DNA of 64,000 nucleotides from Rhizobiales bacterium 62-17. GTDB taxonomy: Bacteria > Pseudomonadota > Alphaproteobacteria > Rhizobiales > Beijerinckiaceae. Positions 38,058 to 47,559 of this stretch are shown in pieces. Below the pieces are notes generated by a model, which worked only from the letters and a program-made list of their open reading frames with translations, searched no databases and was not told the origin of the DNA. Position 1 is the stretch's first letter. The number at the start of each line of letters is the position of its first letter. The stretch is from assembly GCA_001898965.1 (NCBI GenBank), contig MKVW01000009.1, positions 422,727 through 486,726 on the forward strand. Reading direction: 5' to 3'. The position numbers were made by a program, and so were the translations under genes.

Positions 38058-38280
38058 TTTGCAGTTTAATAAATCGTCTTTCGACAGACATCCGATTCCG
38101 CCGGAGATATTTTCTCCGGATATTTTCGCCGCGCGGCGCGCCACTTCACAACGGCGTGAGCCGCACTTGATGGGATCGTTCCGCAACCCCACGATTCCAC
38201 GCGCGGGGCGCCGCCCTTCTCCCCTCCCTCCGGCGCCGGCGACAACACTCATAAAAGATCGAAGCTCAGAGGAGCGCAGA

Positions 38281-38739
<459 letters not shown>

Positions 38740-38741
38740 TC

Positions 38742-40940
38742 ATGTTGCACTTCCGCTCGCAAACCGGCGCCGCCCAACCGACACGCCGGCATTTTCTCAT
38801 CGGCACCGCCGCCGCGACGGCCGGCCTGACCATCGGTTATCGGCTGGCGGTCTCATCAGCCGAGGCCCAGACCGCGACAGCCCCGCAAGCCGTCAATCCG
38901 TTCCAGGCCTATGTCGAGATCACACCCGACAACAAGATCATCATCCATTCCTCGCAATTCGAAATGGGGCAGGGCTCCTATTTCGGCATCGCCACCCTGG
39001 TGATGGAGGAATTGGACGGCGACTGGAAACAGGTCGACGTGATCGGTGCCTGGGGCCCCACCGCGCTCTATGGCAATCTCGCCATGGGCGGCGCCTTCCA
39101 GATCACCGGCGGCTCGACGTCGATGACATCCTCGTGGGAGCGCTACCGCAAGGCCGGCGCCACGGCGCGCGCCATGCTGGTATCGGCCGCCGCGAAGCAA
39201 TGGAACGTGCCGGAAAGCGAGATCAAGGTCGCAGGCGGCACGCTGACCAATGCCTCCGGCAGAACCGTGACGTTCGGCGATCTGGCGGCGGCGGCAGCCG
39301 CACTGCCCATTCCCGCCAACGTGCCGCTGAAGCCGCGCGAGCGCTGGACGCAGATCGGCTCCACCACGCTCAAGCGCTATGATTCAAGCGGCAAGACGAA
39401 CGGCAAGCAAGACTACACGATCGACGTGAAGATGGACGGCCTGCTGACGGCGGTGATGATCCATCCGCCGAAGTTCGGCGCGCAGGTGAAGCGTTTCGAT
39501 GCCTCGAAGGCCAAGGCCCTCGACGGTGTCGTCGATGTCGTGCAGATCCCGCGCGGTATCGCCGTGGTCGGCCGCAACATGTGGGCGGCTTTGAAAGGCC
39601 GCGACTTGACGACCGTCGAATGGGACGAAAGCCAGGCCGAGCAACGCGGCAGCGCCGAGTTGCTCAACGAATATCGGAAACTTGCCAACGGCGCGGGCGC
39701 AGTCACCGCGCGCAACGACGGCAATGTCGCCGGCGCTTTCAGCGCGGGCGCGCAGACGATCGAAGCCGTCTATGAGTTTCCCTATCTGGCGCACGCGGCC
39801 ATCGAACCGCTGAATGCGGTCGCGCGCATCAGCGAAGACGGCCGCGTCGAGGTCTGGGGCGGCCATCAGATGCCAGGCCTCTATCAGGCGATCGCGGCGC
39901 AAGTCGCCGGCACGACGCCGGACAAGGTCGTTCTGCATGTGATGAAGACCGGCGGCAGCTTCGGCCGTCGCGCCGTCGCCGATGGCGATCTGATCGCGGA
40001 AGCGGTTTCCATCGCCAAGGCGCTTGGCCCCGGCAAACCGGTGAAAGTGCAGTGGACGCGCGAGAACGACATGCGCGGCGGACGTTATCGCCCCGCTTAC
40101 GTGCATGCGATGAAGGCGAGCCTCGACAAGGACGGCAAACTGGTCGCGCTCTACGACCACATCGTCGGTCAGTCGATCATGGACGGCGGTCCGTTCGCCA
40201 TGATGATCAAGGACGGTATCGATCCGACTTCGGTCGAGGGCGCGGCCAACATGCCCTATGCGATCCCCAACCTGAAAGTCGATCTCACCACGGTCTCTTC
40301 CAAAATACCCGTGCTGTGGTGGCGTTCGGTCGGCTCCACCCATACGGCCTATGCGGTGGAAACCTTCGTCGACGAACTGGCGGCGGCGGCCAAGCGCGAT
40401 CCGATCGATTTCCGGCTCGCCATGCTCGACAAGCACCCACGCCATGCCGCCGTGCTGAAACTCGCCGCTGAAAAGGCCGGCTGGGGCACGCCGCTGCCGC
40501 AAGGCCGCTTCCGTGGCGTGGCACTGCACGAAAGCTTCTCGACTTTCGTCGCGCAGGTGGTCGAGATCACGGTCAAGAACGGCAGCGACTTCACGGTCGA
40601 CCGGGTCGTCTGCGCCGTCGATTGCGGCACGGCGATCAATCCCGACCAGATCCGCGCCCAGATGGAAGGCGGCATCGGCTTCGGGCTCGGCGCCATTCTG
40701 CAGGAAGAACTGACCCTGACCGGCGGCGTGGTCGACCAGCAGAACTATGACACCTACACGCCCCTGCGCATCAACCAGATGCCCAAGGTCGAGGTGCATA
40801 TCATGGCGTCGACCGAGCCGCCGACGGGTGTCGGCGAACCGGGCGTGCCGCCGATCGGACCGGCGGTCGCCAATGCGCTGCGCGCCGCGACGGGAAAAAC
40901 GGTGCGCCAACTGCCGATCCTGAAGCACTTGTCGACCTGA
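38742..40940 (+). CDS. Molybdopterin-binding subunit of an isoquinoline 1-oxidoreductase-type hydroxylase
   Basis: 732-residue catalytic subunit of the xanthine oxidase superfamily. A Tat signal peptide (TRRHFLIGTAAATAGL, about 14-29) predicts export to the periplasm folded with cofactor. Mo-binding segments are visible: FEMGQGSYFGIATLVMEELD, TGGSFGRRAVADGD, VCAVDCGTAINPDQIRAQMEGG, and the catalytic Glu in TGVGEPGVPP. It forms an operon with the small subunit but without a cytochrome or XdhC-type maturation gene in the window. IorB-like aldehyde or N-heterocycle oxidation is the best guess. Confidence 0.9.
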   Translation: MLHFRSQTGAAQPTRRHFLIGTAAATAGLTIGYRLAVSSAEAQTATAPQAVNPFQAYVEITPDNKIIIHSSQFEMGQGSYFGIATLVMEELDGDWKQVDVIGAWGPTALYGNLAMGGAFQITGGSTSMTSSWERYRKAGATARAMLVSAAAKQWNVPESEIKVAGGTLTNASGRTVTFGDLAAAAAALPIPANVPLKPRERWTQIGSTTLKRYDSSGKTNGKQDYTIDVKMDGLLTAVMIHPPKFGAQVKRFDASKAKALDGVVDVVQIPRGIAVVGRNMWAALKGRDLTTVEWDESQAEQRGSAELLNEYRKLANGAGAVTARNDGNVAGAFSAGAQTIEAVYEFPYLAHAAIEPLNAVARISEDGRVEVWGGHQMPGLYQAIAAQVAGTTPDKVVLHVMKTGGSFGRRAVADGDLIAEAVSIAKALGPGKPVKVQWTRENDMRGGRYRPAYVHAMKASLDKDGKLVALYDHIVGQSIMDGGPFAMMIKDGIDPTSVEGAANMPYAIPNLKVDLTTVSSKIPVLWWRSVGSTHTAYAVETFVDELAAAAKRDPIDFRLAMLDKHPRHAAVLKLAAEKAGWGTPLPQGRFRGVALHESFSTFVAQVVEITVKNGSDFTVDRVVCAVDCGTAINPDQIRAQMEGGIGFGLGAILQEELTLTGGVVDQQNYDTYTPLRINQMPKVEVHIMASTEPPTGVGEPGVPPIGPAVANALRAATGKTVRQLPILKHLST

Positions 40941-40946
40941 AACAAA

Positions 40947-40968
40947 CCACGCCTCCACCGAGGCGTGG
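40947..40968. other. Hairpin after the molybdenum hydroxylase gene
   Basis: CCACGCCTC (40947-40955) and GAGGCGTGG (40960-40968) form a nine-base perfect stem with a four-base loop. No T run follows on the plus strand, so it is at most a weak terminator or a 3' stabilising structure. Confidence 0.4.
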
Positions 40969-40996
40969 CTACCTAACCGATTATTTCAACAAGCTC

Positions 40997-41032
40997 TTTC
41001 GCCGTTTGACGGGGCCCCGTCAGACGGCGAAA
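40997..41032. repeat. 36-bp near-perfect palindrome upstream of ftsK
   Basis: TTTCGCCGTTTGACGGGG (40997-41014) is inverted in CCCCGTCAGACGGCGAAA (41015-41032), with one mismatch that would be a G-U pair in RNA. It has no loop and no T run. It may fold as a cruciform or RNA hairpin; a role as operator or terminator is unclear. Confidence 0.6.
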
Positions 41033-41056
41033 TGGCATAGCGCGGGAGGGGTAAGG

Positions 41057-41071
41057 TTAAGCGCGCATTAA
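41057..41071. promoter_or_regulatory. CtrA-type binding site upstream of ftsK
   Basis: TTAA-GCGCGCA-TTAACC matches the CtrA consensus TTAA-N7-TTAA exactly, 76 bases before the ftsK start. CtrA is the cell-cycle master regulator of Alphaproteobacteria. Binding in this species is an inference. Confidence 0.65.
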
Positions 41072-41147
41072 CCGCGCGCACCGTAGCATTAAGGCTCACG
41101 CGGCGGCCCGCCAGACCATTCCTCGCGACTGATTGTTTGCTTGCACG

Positions 41148-43748
41148 ATGCGCACCCACAATTCATCGGTACTGGAACGCATTCCCGATCCAGTCCGCCT
41201 CTATTTCGGCCGTCGTTTGGCCGAAAGCGCCGGCCTGTTGCTGCTGGTGCTCGCCGGGTGTTTCGTCGTCGCTCTGGTCTCGTGGTCGGCGCTTGACCCG
41301 AGCCTGAACTACGCCGCCTCCGGCCGCGTCCGCAATCTGCTCGGCAAGAACGGCGCCATCGTCTCCGACCTGAGCATGCAATTGTTCGGACTGGCCTCGA
41401 TCGGCTTCATTCCGCCGCTGCTCGGCTGGGCCGTGTCGCTCCTGTCGCGCCGCCGCCTCGACCGTATCGCGTTCCGCATTCTGTGCATGGTCGCCGGCGT
41501 GGTCTGCGCCGCCGGCATCGTCTCGCTCTTCCCAGCCAGCAGCAGCTGGCCGCTGCCAACAGGCCTCGGCGGCGTCATCGGCGATGCCATGCTGGCGCTG
41601 CCCCGGCGCGGACTGGGCGGTAGCGCCATCATCGTCGGCATTTTCGCCGCCATCATCGGTGCCGTCGCCATCGTCGCTTTCACCGCCGCCATGGGCCGTG
41701 TCGCCGACGATCCGCAGGAAGCCCTGGCCGACGAATACGATCTGCCGCCGAAGAAAAAGCGCGCCCGCGCCGCAGCCGAACCGGAAGACGAGGAAGATCG
41801 CGGCAGCGAACCGGGCTTCGCGCTGACCTTGCTCGGGGGTGCCATCCACCTGGCGCTGCGCAGCAAGGCGACACTCGGCCGCCTCTTCACCAGCCGCAAA
41901 GCCGCGCGCCCCGCCTATGACGAGCGCGACGAACCGGATTTTGAGCCAAGACCGCGCGCCCGCGTGGCCGCGCCCGTCGAGCCGGACTATGAGCCGGAGC
42001 CCGCGCCGCGCAAGCCGCCGCGTCGCATCACCATCGACGCGCCGGTCTCTTTCGACGTGCCCGTTGCTCGCGAAGCCGCGCAATATGATGCCGCCAATCA
42101 GGATCTCGAACTGACGGCGGAATCGCGCATCGCCAAGCCGGCGGCCGCGATCAAGCCGGGCAAGCGCGCGACGCGTGAAGCGCAGCCCTCCTTCCTCGAC
42201 CGTTCGCGCTACGAACTGCCGCCGCTGCTGCTACTCGCCGAAGCCAAGAAACTCTCCGTCGGCAAACTCTCCGAGGATGCGCTCGAACAGAATGCGCGCT
42301 TGCTCGAAGGCGTGCTCGACGACTTCGGCGTTAAAGGCGAGATCATCAACGTGCGCCCCGGCCCGGTCGTCACGCTTTACGAACTGGAGCCGGCGCCCGG
42401 CATCAAATCATCGCGCGTCATCGGCCTGGCCGACGACATCGCCCGTTCCATGTCGGCGGTCTCGGCCCGTGTCGCCGTCGTGCAGGGTCGCAATGCCATC
42501 GGCATCGAACTGCCGAACCAGCGCCGCGAAACCGTTTATCTCCGAGAACTTCTCGCCTCGGAAGATTTCGAGAAGTCGAAACATCGCCTGACCATCGCGC
42601 TCGGCAAGACCATCGGCGGCGAGCCGGTGATCGTCGATCTTGCCCGCATGCCGCATCTGCTCGTCGCCGGCACCACCGGCTCGGGCAAGTCGGTCGCCAT
42701 CAACACCATGATCCTGTCGCTGCTCTATCGGCTCAAGCCCGACGAGTGCAAACTGATCATGATCGATCCGAAGATGCTGGAACTGTCCATCTACGACGGC
42801 ATTCCGCATCTGCTGACCCCCGTCGTCACCGATCCGAAGAAAGCCGTCGTCGCCCTTAAGTGGGCCGTGCGCGAGATGGAGGATCGCTACAAGAAGATGT
42901 CGAAGGTCGGTGTGCGCAACATCGACGGCTTCAACGCGCGCGTCACGGAAGCCGCCGCCAAGGGCGAAGTCATCACTCGCACCGTGCAGACCGGCTATGA
43001 CCGCGAGACCGGCGAGGCGATTTTCGAGACGGAAGAGATGAATCTCGACCGCCTGCCTTTCATCGTCGTCATCGTCGACGAAATGGCCGACCTGATGATG
43101 GTCGCGGGCAAGGACATCGAAGGCGCAATCCAGCGTCTGGCACAGATGGCGCGCGCAGCCGGTATCCATCTGATCATGGCGACGCAACGTCCCTCCGTCG
43201 ACGTTATCACCGGCACGATCAAGGCCAACTTCCCGACGCGCATCTCCTTCCAGGTGACCTCGAAGATCGACAGCCGCACCATTCTGGGCGAGCAGGGCGC
43301 CGAACAGCTGCTGGGCCAGGGCGATATGCTCTATATGGCCGGCGGCGGCCGCATCTCGCGCGTCCATGGACCCTTCGTGTCGGACCAGGAAGTCGAAAAG
43401 ATCGTCGGCCATCTCAAGACCCAGGGCACGCCGGAATATCTGGAAGCCATCACCACCGAGGACGAAAGCGACGAGGGCGGCGGCGAAGCGGCCTATCCCG
43501 GCTCGATGGACGCCGAGGAATCGGGCGATTATTACGACCGCGCCGTGGCCATCGTGCTGCGCGACCGCAAATGTTCGACGAGTTACATCCAGCGCCGCCT
43601 GTCGGTCGGCTATAACAAGGCGGCCTCTTTGGTCGAGCGGATGGAGCAGGAAGGCGTTGTCAGTGCGGCAAATCACGCCGGCAAACGTGAAATCCTGGTG
43701 GGTGGTGGCGTAGATCGTGGCGCGTTCGACCCGGGACCGGATGACTGA
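41148..43748 (+). CDS. ftsK: DNA translocase FtsK
   Basis: Septum-anchored DNA pump that moves chromosome termini apart and activates dimer resolution. It has four N-terminal membrane helices (about 25-45, 75-95, 105-125, 150-175), an acidic, Pro/Arg-rich linker (about 190-340), the RecA-like motor with Walker A GTTGSGKS near residue 507 and Walker [13 protein letters not shown], and the C-terminal gamma winged helix ([29 protein letters not shown]) that reads KOPS sequences. ATG 41148 is chosen over an earlier TTG. 866 residues. A CtrA-type site is upstream; lolA follows. Confidence 0.95.
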   Translation: MRTHNSSVLERIPDPVRLYFGRRLAESAGLLLLVLAGCFVVALVSWSALDPSLNYAASGRVRNLLGKNGAIVSDLSMQLFGLASIGFIPPLLGWAVSLLSRRRLDRIAFRILCMVAGVVCAAGIVSLFPASSSWPLPTGLGGVIGDAMLALPRRGLGGSAIIVGIFAAIIGAVAIVAFTAAMGRVADDPQEALADEYDLPPKKKRARAAAEPEDEEDRGSEPGFALTLLGGAIHLALRSKATLGRLFTSRKAARPAYDERDEPDFEPRPRARVAAPVEPDYEPEPAPRKPPRRITIDAPVSFDVPVAREAAQYDAANQDLELTAESRIAKPAAAIKPGKRATREAQPSFLDRSRYELPPLLLLAEAKKLSVGKLSEDALEQNARLLEGVLDDFGVKGEIINVRPGPVVTLYELEPAPGIKSSRVIGLADDIARSMSAVSARVAVVQGRNAIGIELPNQRRETVYLRELLASEDFEKSKHRLTIALGKTIGGEPVIVDLARMPHLLVAGTTGSGKSVAINTMILSLLYRLKPDECKLIMIDPKMLELSIYDGIPHLLTPVVTDPKKAVVALKWAVREMEDRYKKMSKVGVRNIDGFNARVTEAAAKGEVITRTVQTGYDRETGEAIFETEEMNLDRLPFIVVIVDEMADLMMVAGKDIEGAIQRLAQMARAAGIHLIMATQRPSVDVITGTIKANFPTRISFQVTSKIDSRTILGEQGAEQLLGQGDMLYMAGGGRISRVHGPFVSDQEVEKIVGHLKTQGTPEYLEAITTEDESDEGGGEAAYPGSMDAEESGDYYDRAVAIVLRDRKCSTSYIQRRLSVGYNKAASLVERMEQEGVVSAANHAGKREILVGGGVDRGAFDPGPDD

Positions 43749-43800
43749 AACGGTCGTGTAACGGCCGAACATTCGCCATAACCGGACCCTATCTAGGCTT

Positions 43801-44529
43801 ATGATCCTTCGAAAGGCATTCGAAATGCGCCATTTTATGCTCGTTCTGGGCCTTGGAGCCGCGATTTCCGCAGCTTCGCCCGCAATGGGTCCTGCCTGGG
43901 CGCAGATGGATATTCTGGGCGGCGGCAAAAAGCCGGCGCCGGCCACCCAAGCCATCGACAAGGCCGCCCCGCCGGCCCGTGTCGCCACGCAGGATGCTGC
44001 CGCGGCCGTCCGCCGCGCCAACGCCTATTTCAACGGCGTGACCACCCTGGTCGGCGACTTCACCCAGACCGGCAACGACGGCAAGAAAACCTCGGGCACG
44101 CTCTCGGTGCAGAAGCCGGGCAAGCTGCGCTTCGAATATGACCGCCCTTCGCCGCTCGAAATCATCGCCGACGGCACCAGCGTCGCCATCCGCAATCGCA
44201 AGCTGGCGACCCAGGATCTCTATTTCATCGGCCAGACGCCGCTGAAATTCCTGCTCAAGCAGAACATCGACCTCGCCCGCGACACCAAGATTCTCGATGT
44301 CACCCAGGGCGCTGATGTGACCACGATCAAGATCGAGGACAAAGCCACTTTCGGTGGTACGTCGCGCATCTCGCTCGTCTTCAACTCGTCGGATTTCAGC
44401 CTGCGCAACTGGGTCGTCACCGACCCGCAGGGCTATGAAACCCGTGTCGTGCTGAGCAATGTCGACCTGCGCAAGGCGCCGGACCCGGGCCTGTTCCGCA
44501 TCAACTACGACCGTACCGACAACAATTGA
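43801..44529 (+). CDS. lolA: Outer-membrane lipoprotein carrier LolA family
   Basis: Periplasmic shuttle that carries lipoproteins from LolCDE to LolB or the outer membrane. A signal peptide (to about residue 35, ending AWAQ) is followed by a linker with Pro/Ala and the LolA beta-barrel: RRANAYFNGVTTLVGDFTQTGNDGK and SGTLSVQKPGKLRFEYDRPSPLEIIADG. ftsK-lolA-xth is a recurrent order in Alphaproteobacteria. ATG 43801 or 43825 are both possible. 242 residues. A palindromic repeat follows. Confidence 0.85.
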   Translation: MILRKAFEMRHFMLVLGLGAAISAASPAMGPAWAQMDILGGGKKPAPATQAIDKAAPPARVATQDAAAAVRRANAYFNGVTTLVGDFTQTGNDGKKTSGTLSVQKPGKLRFEYDRPSPLEIIADGTSVAIRNRKLATQDLYFIGQTPLKFLLKQNIDLARDTKILDVTQGADVTTIKIEDKATFGGTSRISLVFNSSDFSLRNWVVTDPQGYETRVVLSNVDLRKAPDPGLFRINYDRTDNN

Positions 44530-44550
44530 TCGGTGATCGCTGAAACCTTG

Positions 44551-44694
44551 GTGTCATCCCGGACACGCGCAGCGTGATCCGGGAACCAGGGGCGAGTGGT
44601 AAATTGTAAGCCACAGCGGCGAACTGGACTCATCATCTATATTGCGGACCTTGGCCCCTGGATACCGGATCGCCTTCGGCGTCCGGTATGACAC
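44551..44694. repeat. Palindromic intergenic element, family 1, copy 3
   Basis: 144 bp between lolA and xth. Starts GTGTCATCCCGGAC, ends GTCCGGTATGACAC. The left stem is ACGC-GCA-GCGT. On the right the stem is TACCGGA / TCCGGTA rather than TCCCGGA / TCCGGGA, so both sides changed together. Confidence 0.9.
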
Positions 44695-44764
44695 CGAGGC
44701 ACCGCCCTTTCGACTTCCGCTTTTTCGCATGCTATCCGGTCCCTGATAAAAAACCGGATTGTCG

Positions 44765-45580
44765 ATGACCAAACGTATCGCCACGTGGAATATCAATTCC
44801 GTCCGCCTGCGCATGCCGCTGATCGAGCGGTTCGTTCAAACGCATCAGCCTGACATTCTGTGCCTGCAGGAAATCAAATGCCGGCAGGCGGAATTTCCCT
44901 CCGCGCCGTTGACGGCCATGGGCTACAAGCACATCGCGATCAATGCGCAGAAGGGCTATCACGGTGTCGCCATCGCTTCGCGCGTGCCGTTTGAAAAATC
45001 ATTCACGCGCGAGTTCTGCCAGAAGGGCGACGCACGCCATATCGCGGCGACCTTCGATCCCGGCGTGCTCGGCGCCGAGCCGGTGACCGTGCACAATTTC
45101 TACATTCCCGCCGGCGGCGACATTCCCGATCCGCAACTCAATCCGAAATTCGAACACAAGCTCAGTTTCCTCGACGAGCTCGAAGCCTGGACGAAGAGCG
45201 ACGGCCTGGCCAACGGCAAGTCGGTTCTGGTCGGCGATCTCAACATCGCGCCGCTCGAAACCGACGTGTGGAATCACAAGGCGCTCCTGAAAATTGTCAG
45301 CCACACGCCGATCGAAGTGGATCGTCTGCAACGCGTCTTCGGCGCTGGCCCCTGGGTCGATGCGATCCGCCATCTTGTGCCCGAGCCGGAGCGGCTTTTC
45401 ACATGGTGGAGCTATCGCTCGCCCAATTGGGAAGCCGCCAACAAAGGCCGCCGCCTCGATCACATCTGGCTCAGCAAAACCCTGGCGCCGCAATTGAAGA
45501 CGATGGAAATCCTGAAAGAAGCGCGCGGCTGGGATCGCCCCTCCGATCACGTGCCCGTCACCGTCGATCTCGAAGATTAG
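44765..45580 (+). CDS. xth: Exodeoxyribonuclease III
   Basis: Mg-dependent AP endonuclease/3'-exonuclease of base excision repair. The fold motifs are in order: ATWNINSVRLR (N-terminal Asn), DILCLQEIKC (Glu ligand), FYIPAGGD, VLVGDLNIAPLETDVWN (Asp/Asn), and the C-terminal RRLDHIWLS and SDHVPVTVD with the catalytic Asp-His. 271 residues from ATG 44765. It converges on the cyclic-nucleotide-binding gene. Confidence 0.93.
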   Translation: MTKRIATWNINSVRLRMPLIERFVQTHQPDILCLQEIKCRQAEFPSAPLTAMGYKHIAINAQKGYHGVAIASRVPFEKSFTREFCQKGDARHIAATFDPGVLGAEPVTVHNFYIPAGGDIPDPQLNPKFEHKLSFLDELEAWTKSDGLANGKSVLVGDLNIAPLETDVWNHKALLKIVSHTPIEVDRLQRVFGAGPWVDAIRHLVPEPERLFTWWSYRSPNWEAANKGRRLDHIWLSKTLAPQLKTMEILKEARGWDRPSDHVPVTVDLED

Positions 45581-45583
45581 TCC

Positions 45584-46030
45584 TCAGCCTTCCAGCACAC
45601 CGCGCATCTGCGCCAGATCGCGGCTGGTGCGCGTCAGCCGCTCAGTCATCCGCGTCTTGAGCCGATTGGCGCTCACCGGAAATTCGCCGAGCACGCGGCG
45701 AAACAGCGTGCGCGATACGAACAACACCTGCGAGGGTTGCAGCGCCGTGGCGGTGGCCCCGCATTCGGTTTCCGAGATCAATGCCACTTCGCCGATCAAC
45801 GTGCCGGCGCCCGCGATATGGCGCGCGACGCTGCCGCCCTGATCGAGCGCGACGCGGCCGCTCAACACCAGATAGCCGCCTTCTGATGCATCGCCCGCCT
45901 TGAACAGCACGTCATCGGCTTTGAGATTGCGCGTAATCCCCGAGAAAGCGATCAGACGGATCGCCTCGACTTCCATCTGATCGAAAACCGGCACCGCCGA
46001 CAGCGTGCGGATATCGTCTTCAAGGGACAT
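45584..46030 (-). CDS. Stand-alone cyclic-nucleotide-binding-domain protein
   Basis: 148 residues made only of a CAP-type cyclic-nucleotide-binding domain (about 10-125): VLFKAGDASEGGYLVLSGRVAL and GTLIGEVALISETECGATATAL. The phosphate-binding stretch would be GEVALISET; no helix-turn-helix follows, so it is not a Crp regulator. It may act by protein contact. It is transcribed in the same direction as the upstream response regulator but separated by a repeat element. Function unknown. Confidence 0.85.
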   Translation of the reverse strand: MSLEDDIRTLSAVPVFDQMEVEAIRLIAFSGITRNLKADDVLFKAGDASEGGYLVLSGRVALDQGGSVARHIAGAGTLIGEVALISETECGATATALQPSQVLFVSRTLFRRVLGEFPVSANRLKTRMTERLTRTSRDLAQMRGVLEG

Positions 46031-46060
46031 GGCGAACCACTATTCTCTTGCTCTCACCAA

Positions 46061-46155
46061 AGCGTTTTGCAGTTTGACGTAGTCAAACGCTACAAAGACG
46101 CGTCAAAACAAAACCCGTAAGCAAATTTGCGTTTCTATCGAAACGTAATTTGCTC
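46061..46155 (-). repeat. Intergenic repeat, family 3, copy 1
   Basis: About 95 bp. Read on the minus strand it begins right after or within the response-regulator stop, contains a CAAAT...CGTTTC-GATA-GAAACG...ATTTG hairpin, then the shared stretch ACGCGTCTTTGTAGCGTTTGA and ends AAAACGCT. Aligns with the copy at 51380-51475. Confidence 0.7.
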
Positions 46156-46835
46156 TACGGCACCAGTTTATAGCCGCCCGCTTCCGTCACCAGCAATTGG
46201 GCGGTGGCAGGATCTTTCTCGATCTTCTGGCGCAGGCGATAGATATGCGTTTCGAGCGTATGCGTCGTGACATTGGCGTTATAGCCCCACACTTCGCGCA
46301 GCAGCACGTCGCGTGTCACCACCTGCTGGCCGGCCCGATAGAGGAAGCGCAGGATCGCGGTTTCCTTTTCCGTCAGCCGCAGCTTGCTGCCTTTGTCGTT
46401 GACCAGCATTTTGCTGCTCGGCTTGAACGAATAGATGCCGATCTGGAACGTCGCGTCGTCGCTCGATTCGTGCTGGCGCAGATGGGCGCGGATGCGTGCC
46501 AGCAGCACGGCAAATTTGAACGGCTTGCTGACATAGTCATTAGCGCCGGAATCGAGCCCCAGCACCGCATCGGCATCGGAGGTCTGACCGGTCAGCATGA
46601 TGATCGGGTTCTTGAACCCGTCCTTGCGCATGATCCGCACCGCCTCGCGCCCGTCCATGTCGGGCAGGCCCACGTCCATGATGACGAGATCGGGCGTCTG
46701 GGCGCGGGTCATTTGCAGCGCCTTGGTCGCCGTATCGGCCTCGATGGTCGAGAATTCTTCGTGCAAATCGAGCTGGCTGGCCAAAGCGGTGCGCAAATCG
46801 ACGTCATCGTCGGTGATGAGGATTTTTCGGATCAA
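46155..46835 (-). CDS. OmpR-family response regulator
   Basis: 226-residue two-component regulator. Receiver domain (1-120) with acidic pair ITDDDVDLR, phospho-Asp in DLVIMDVGLPDMDG, the Thr in MLTGQ and Lys in SKPFKF; C-terminal winged helix (about 130-226) with RLTEKETAILRFLYRAGQQVVTRDVLLREVWGY and THIYRLRQKI. Starts at a TTG (46835), since no ATG fits and the receiver begins immediately. No histidine kinase is adjacent, so it is an orphan. It resembles essential envelope regulators such as CenR, but that cannot be confirmed by eye. Confidence 0.9.
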   Translation of the reverse strand: MIRKILITDDDVDLRTALASQLDLHEEFSTIEADTATKALQMTRAQTPDLVIMDVGLPDMDGREAVRIMRKDGFKNPIIMLTGQTSDADAVLGLDSGANDYVSKPFKFAVLLARIRAHLRQHESSDDATFQIGIYSFKPSSKMLVNDKGSKLRLTEKETAILRFLYRAGQQVVTRDVLLREVWGYNANVTTHTLETHIYRLRQKIEKDPATAQLLVTEAGGYKLVP

Positions 46836-46984
46836 GTGCGGTGCCGGTCCAACTGGGCGCTGGGCGAAGCCACGAAGCGCGGAAATTGCGAAACGCAAAT
46901 GATTTGCGCTGCACGATATTCGAGGAATTCCGCCCATTCCGCAAGCGATCGGACCTGGAACTGATTGATCTGCCGTCAAATGCC

Positions 46985-47545
46985 ATGCACAAACAGGTGA
47001 ATGCCCAGCCCCGTGTCGCCGTGAAGCCGATTTCCCGTCTCCGCGTTTTCCAAGCTCCCGGCGGCCGCGCCAACGGCCGGCTGACCGTCGGCACGTTAAC
47101 CCTTCCCTGCAAGCTCGGTCCGGCCGGGATCGTCCATCGCAAGAGGGAGGGCGACGGCGCGACGCCCGCCGGCATTTACCATCTTTACCGTGGCTTTTAC
47201 CGCCCCGATCGTCTCCGCCGGCCGGCAACCGCGATCCCGCTCCGGCCGCTGCGCCGTGACGACGGCTGGTGCGACGACCGTTCAAGCGGCCAGTACAACC
47301 GCCTGGTCACGCGGCCTTTCCCCGCCAGCCATGAAGCGATGTGGATGGAGGCCCCGATCTATGACGTGGTGCTGATCCTCGACCACAACCACCGGCCCCG
47401 GATCAAAGGCGGCGGCAGCGCCATTTTCTTCCATCTGACCCGCACCCCACCGGCCCCGACCGCCGGCTGCATCGCCATCTCAGCGGACGCCATGCGCCGG
47501 CTGCTGCCGCGCCTCGCCCGCGACTGCCGCATGATCATCGGCTGA
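46985..47545 (+). CDS. L,D-transpeptidase (YkuD family)
   Basis: Peptidoglycan cross-linking or protein-attachment enzyme. The YkuD active site is FFHLTRTPPAPTAGCIAIS, with the catalytic Cys preceded by Gly and the His 14 residues earlier; AIPLRPLRRDDGWCDD is also characteristic. No signal peptide is seen in the 186 residues, unusual for this family, so it may be truncated or exported otherwise. It diverges from the response-regulator gene and runs into pabAB 14 bases later. Confidence 0.82.
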   Translation: MHKQVNAQPRVAVKPISRLRVFQAPGGRANGRLTVGTLTLPCKLGPAGIVHRKREGDGATPAGIYHLYRGFYRPDRLRRPATAIPLRPLRRDDGWCDDRSSGQYNRLVTRPFPASHEAMWMEAPIYDVVLILDHNHRPRIKGGGSAIFFHLTRTPPAPTAGCIAISADAMRRLLPRLARDCRMIIG

Positions 47546-47559
47546 GCCCAGAGGCTGAG

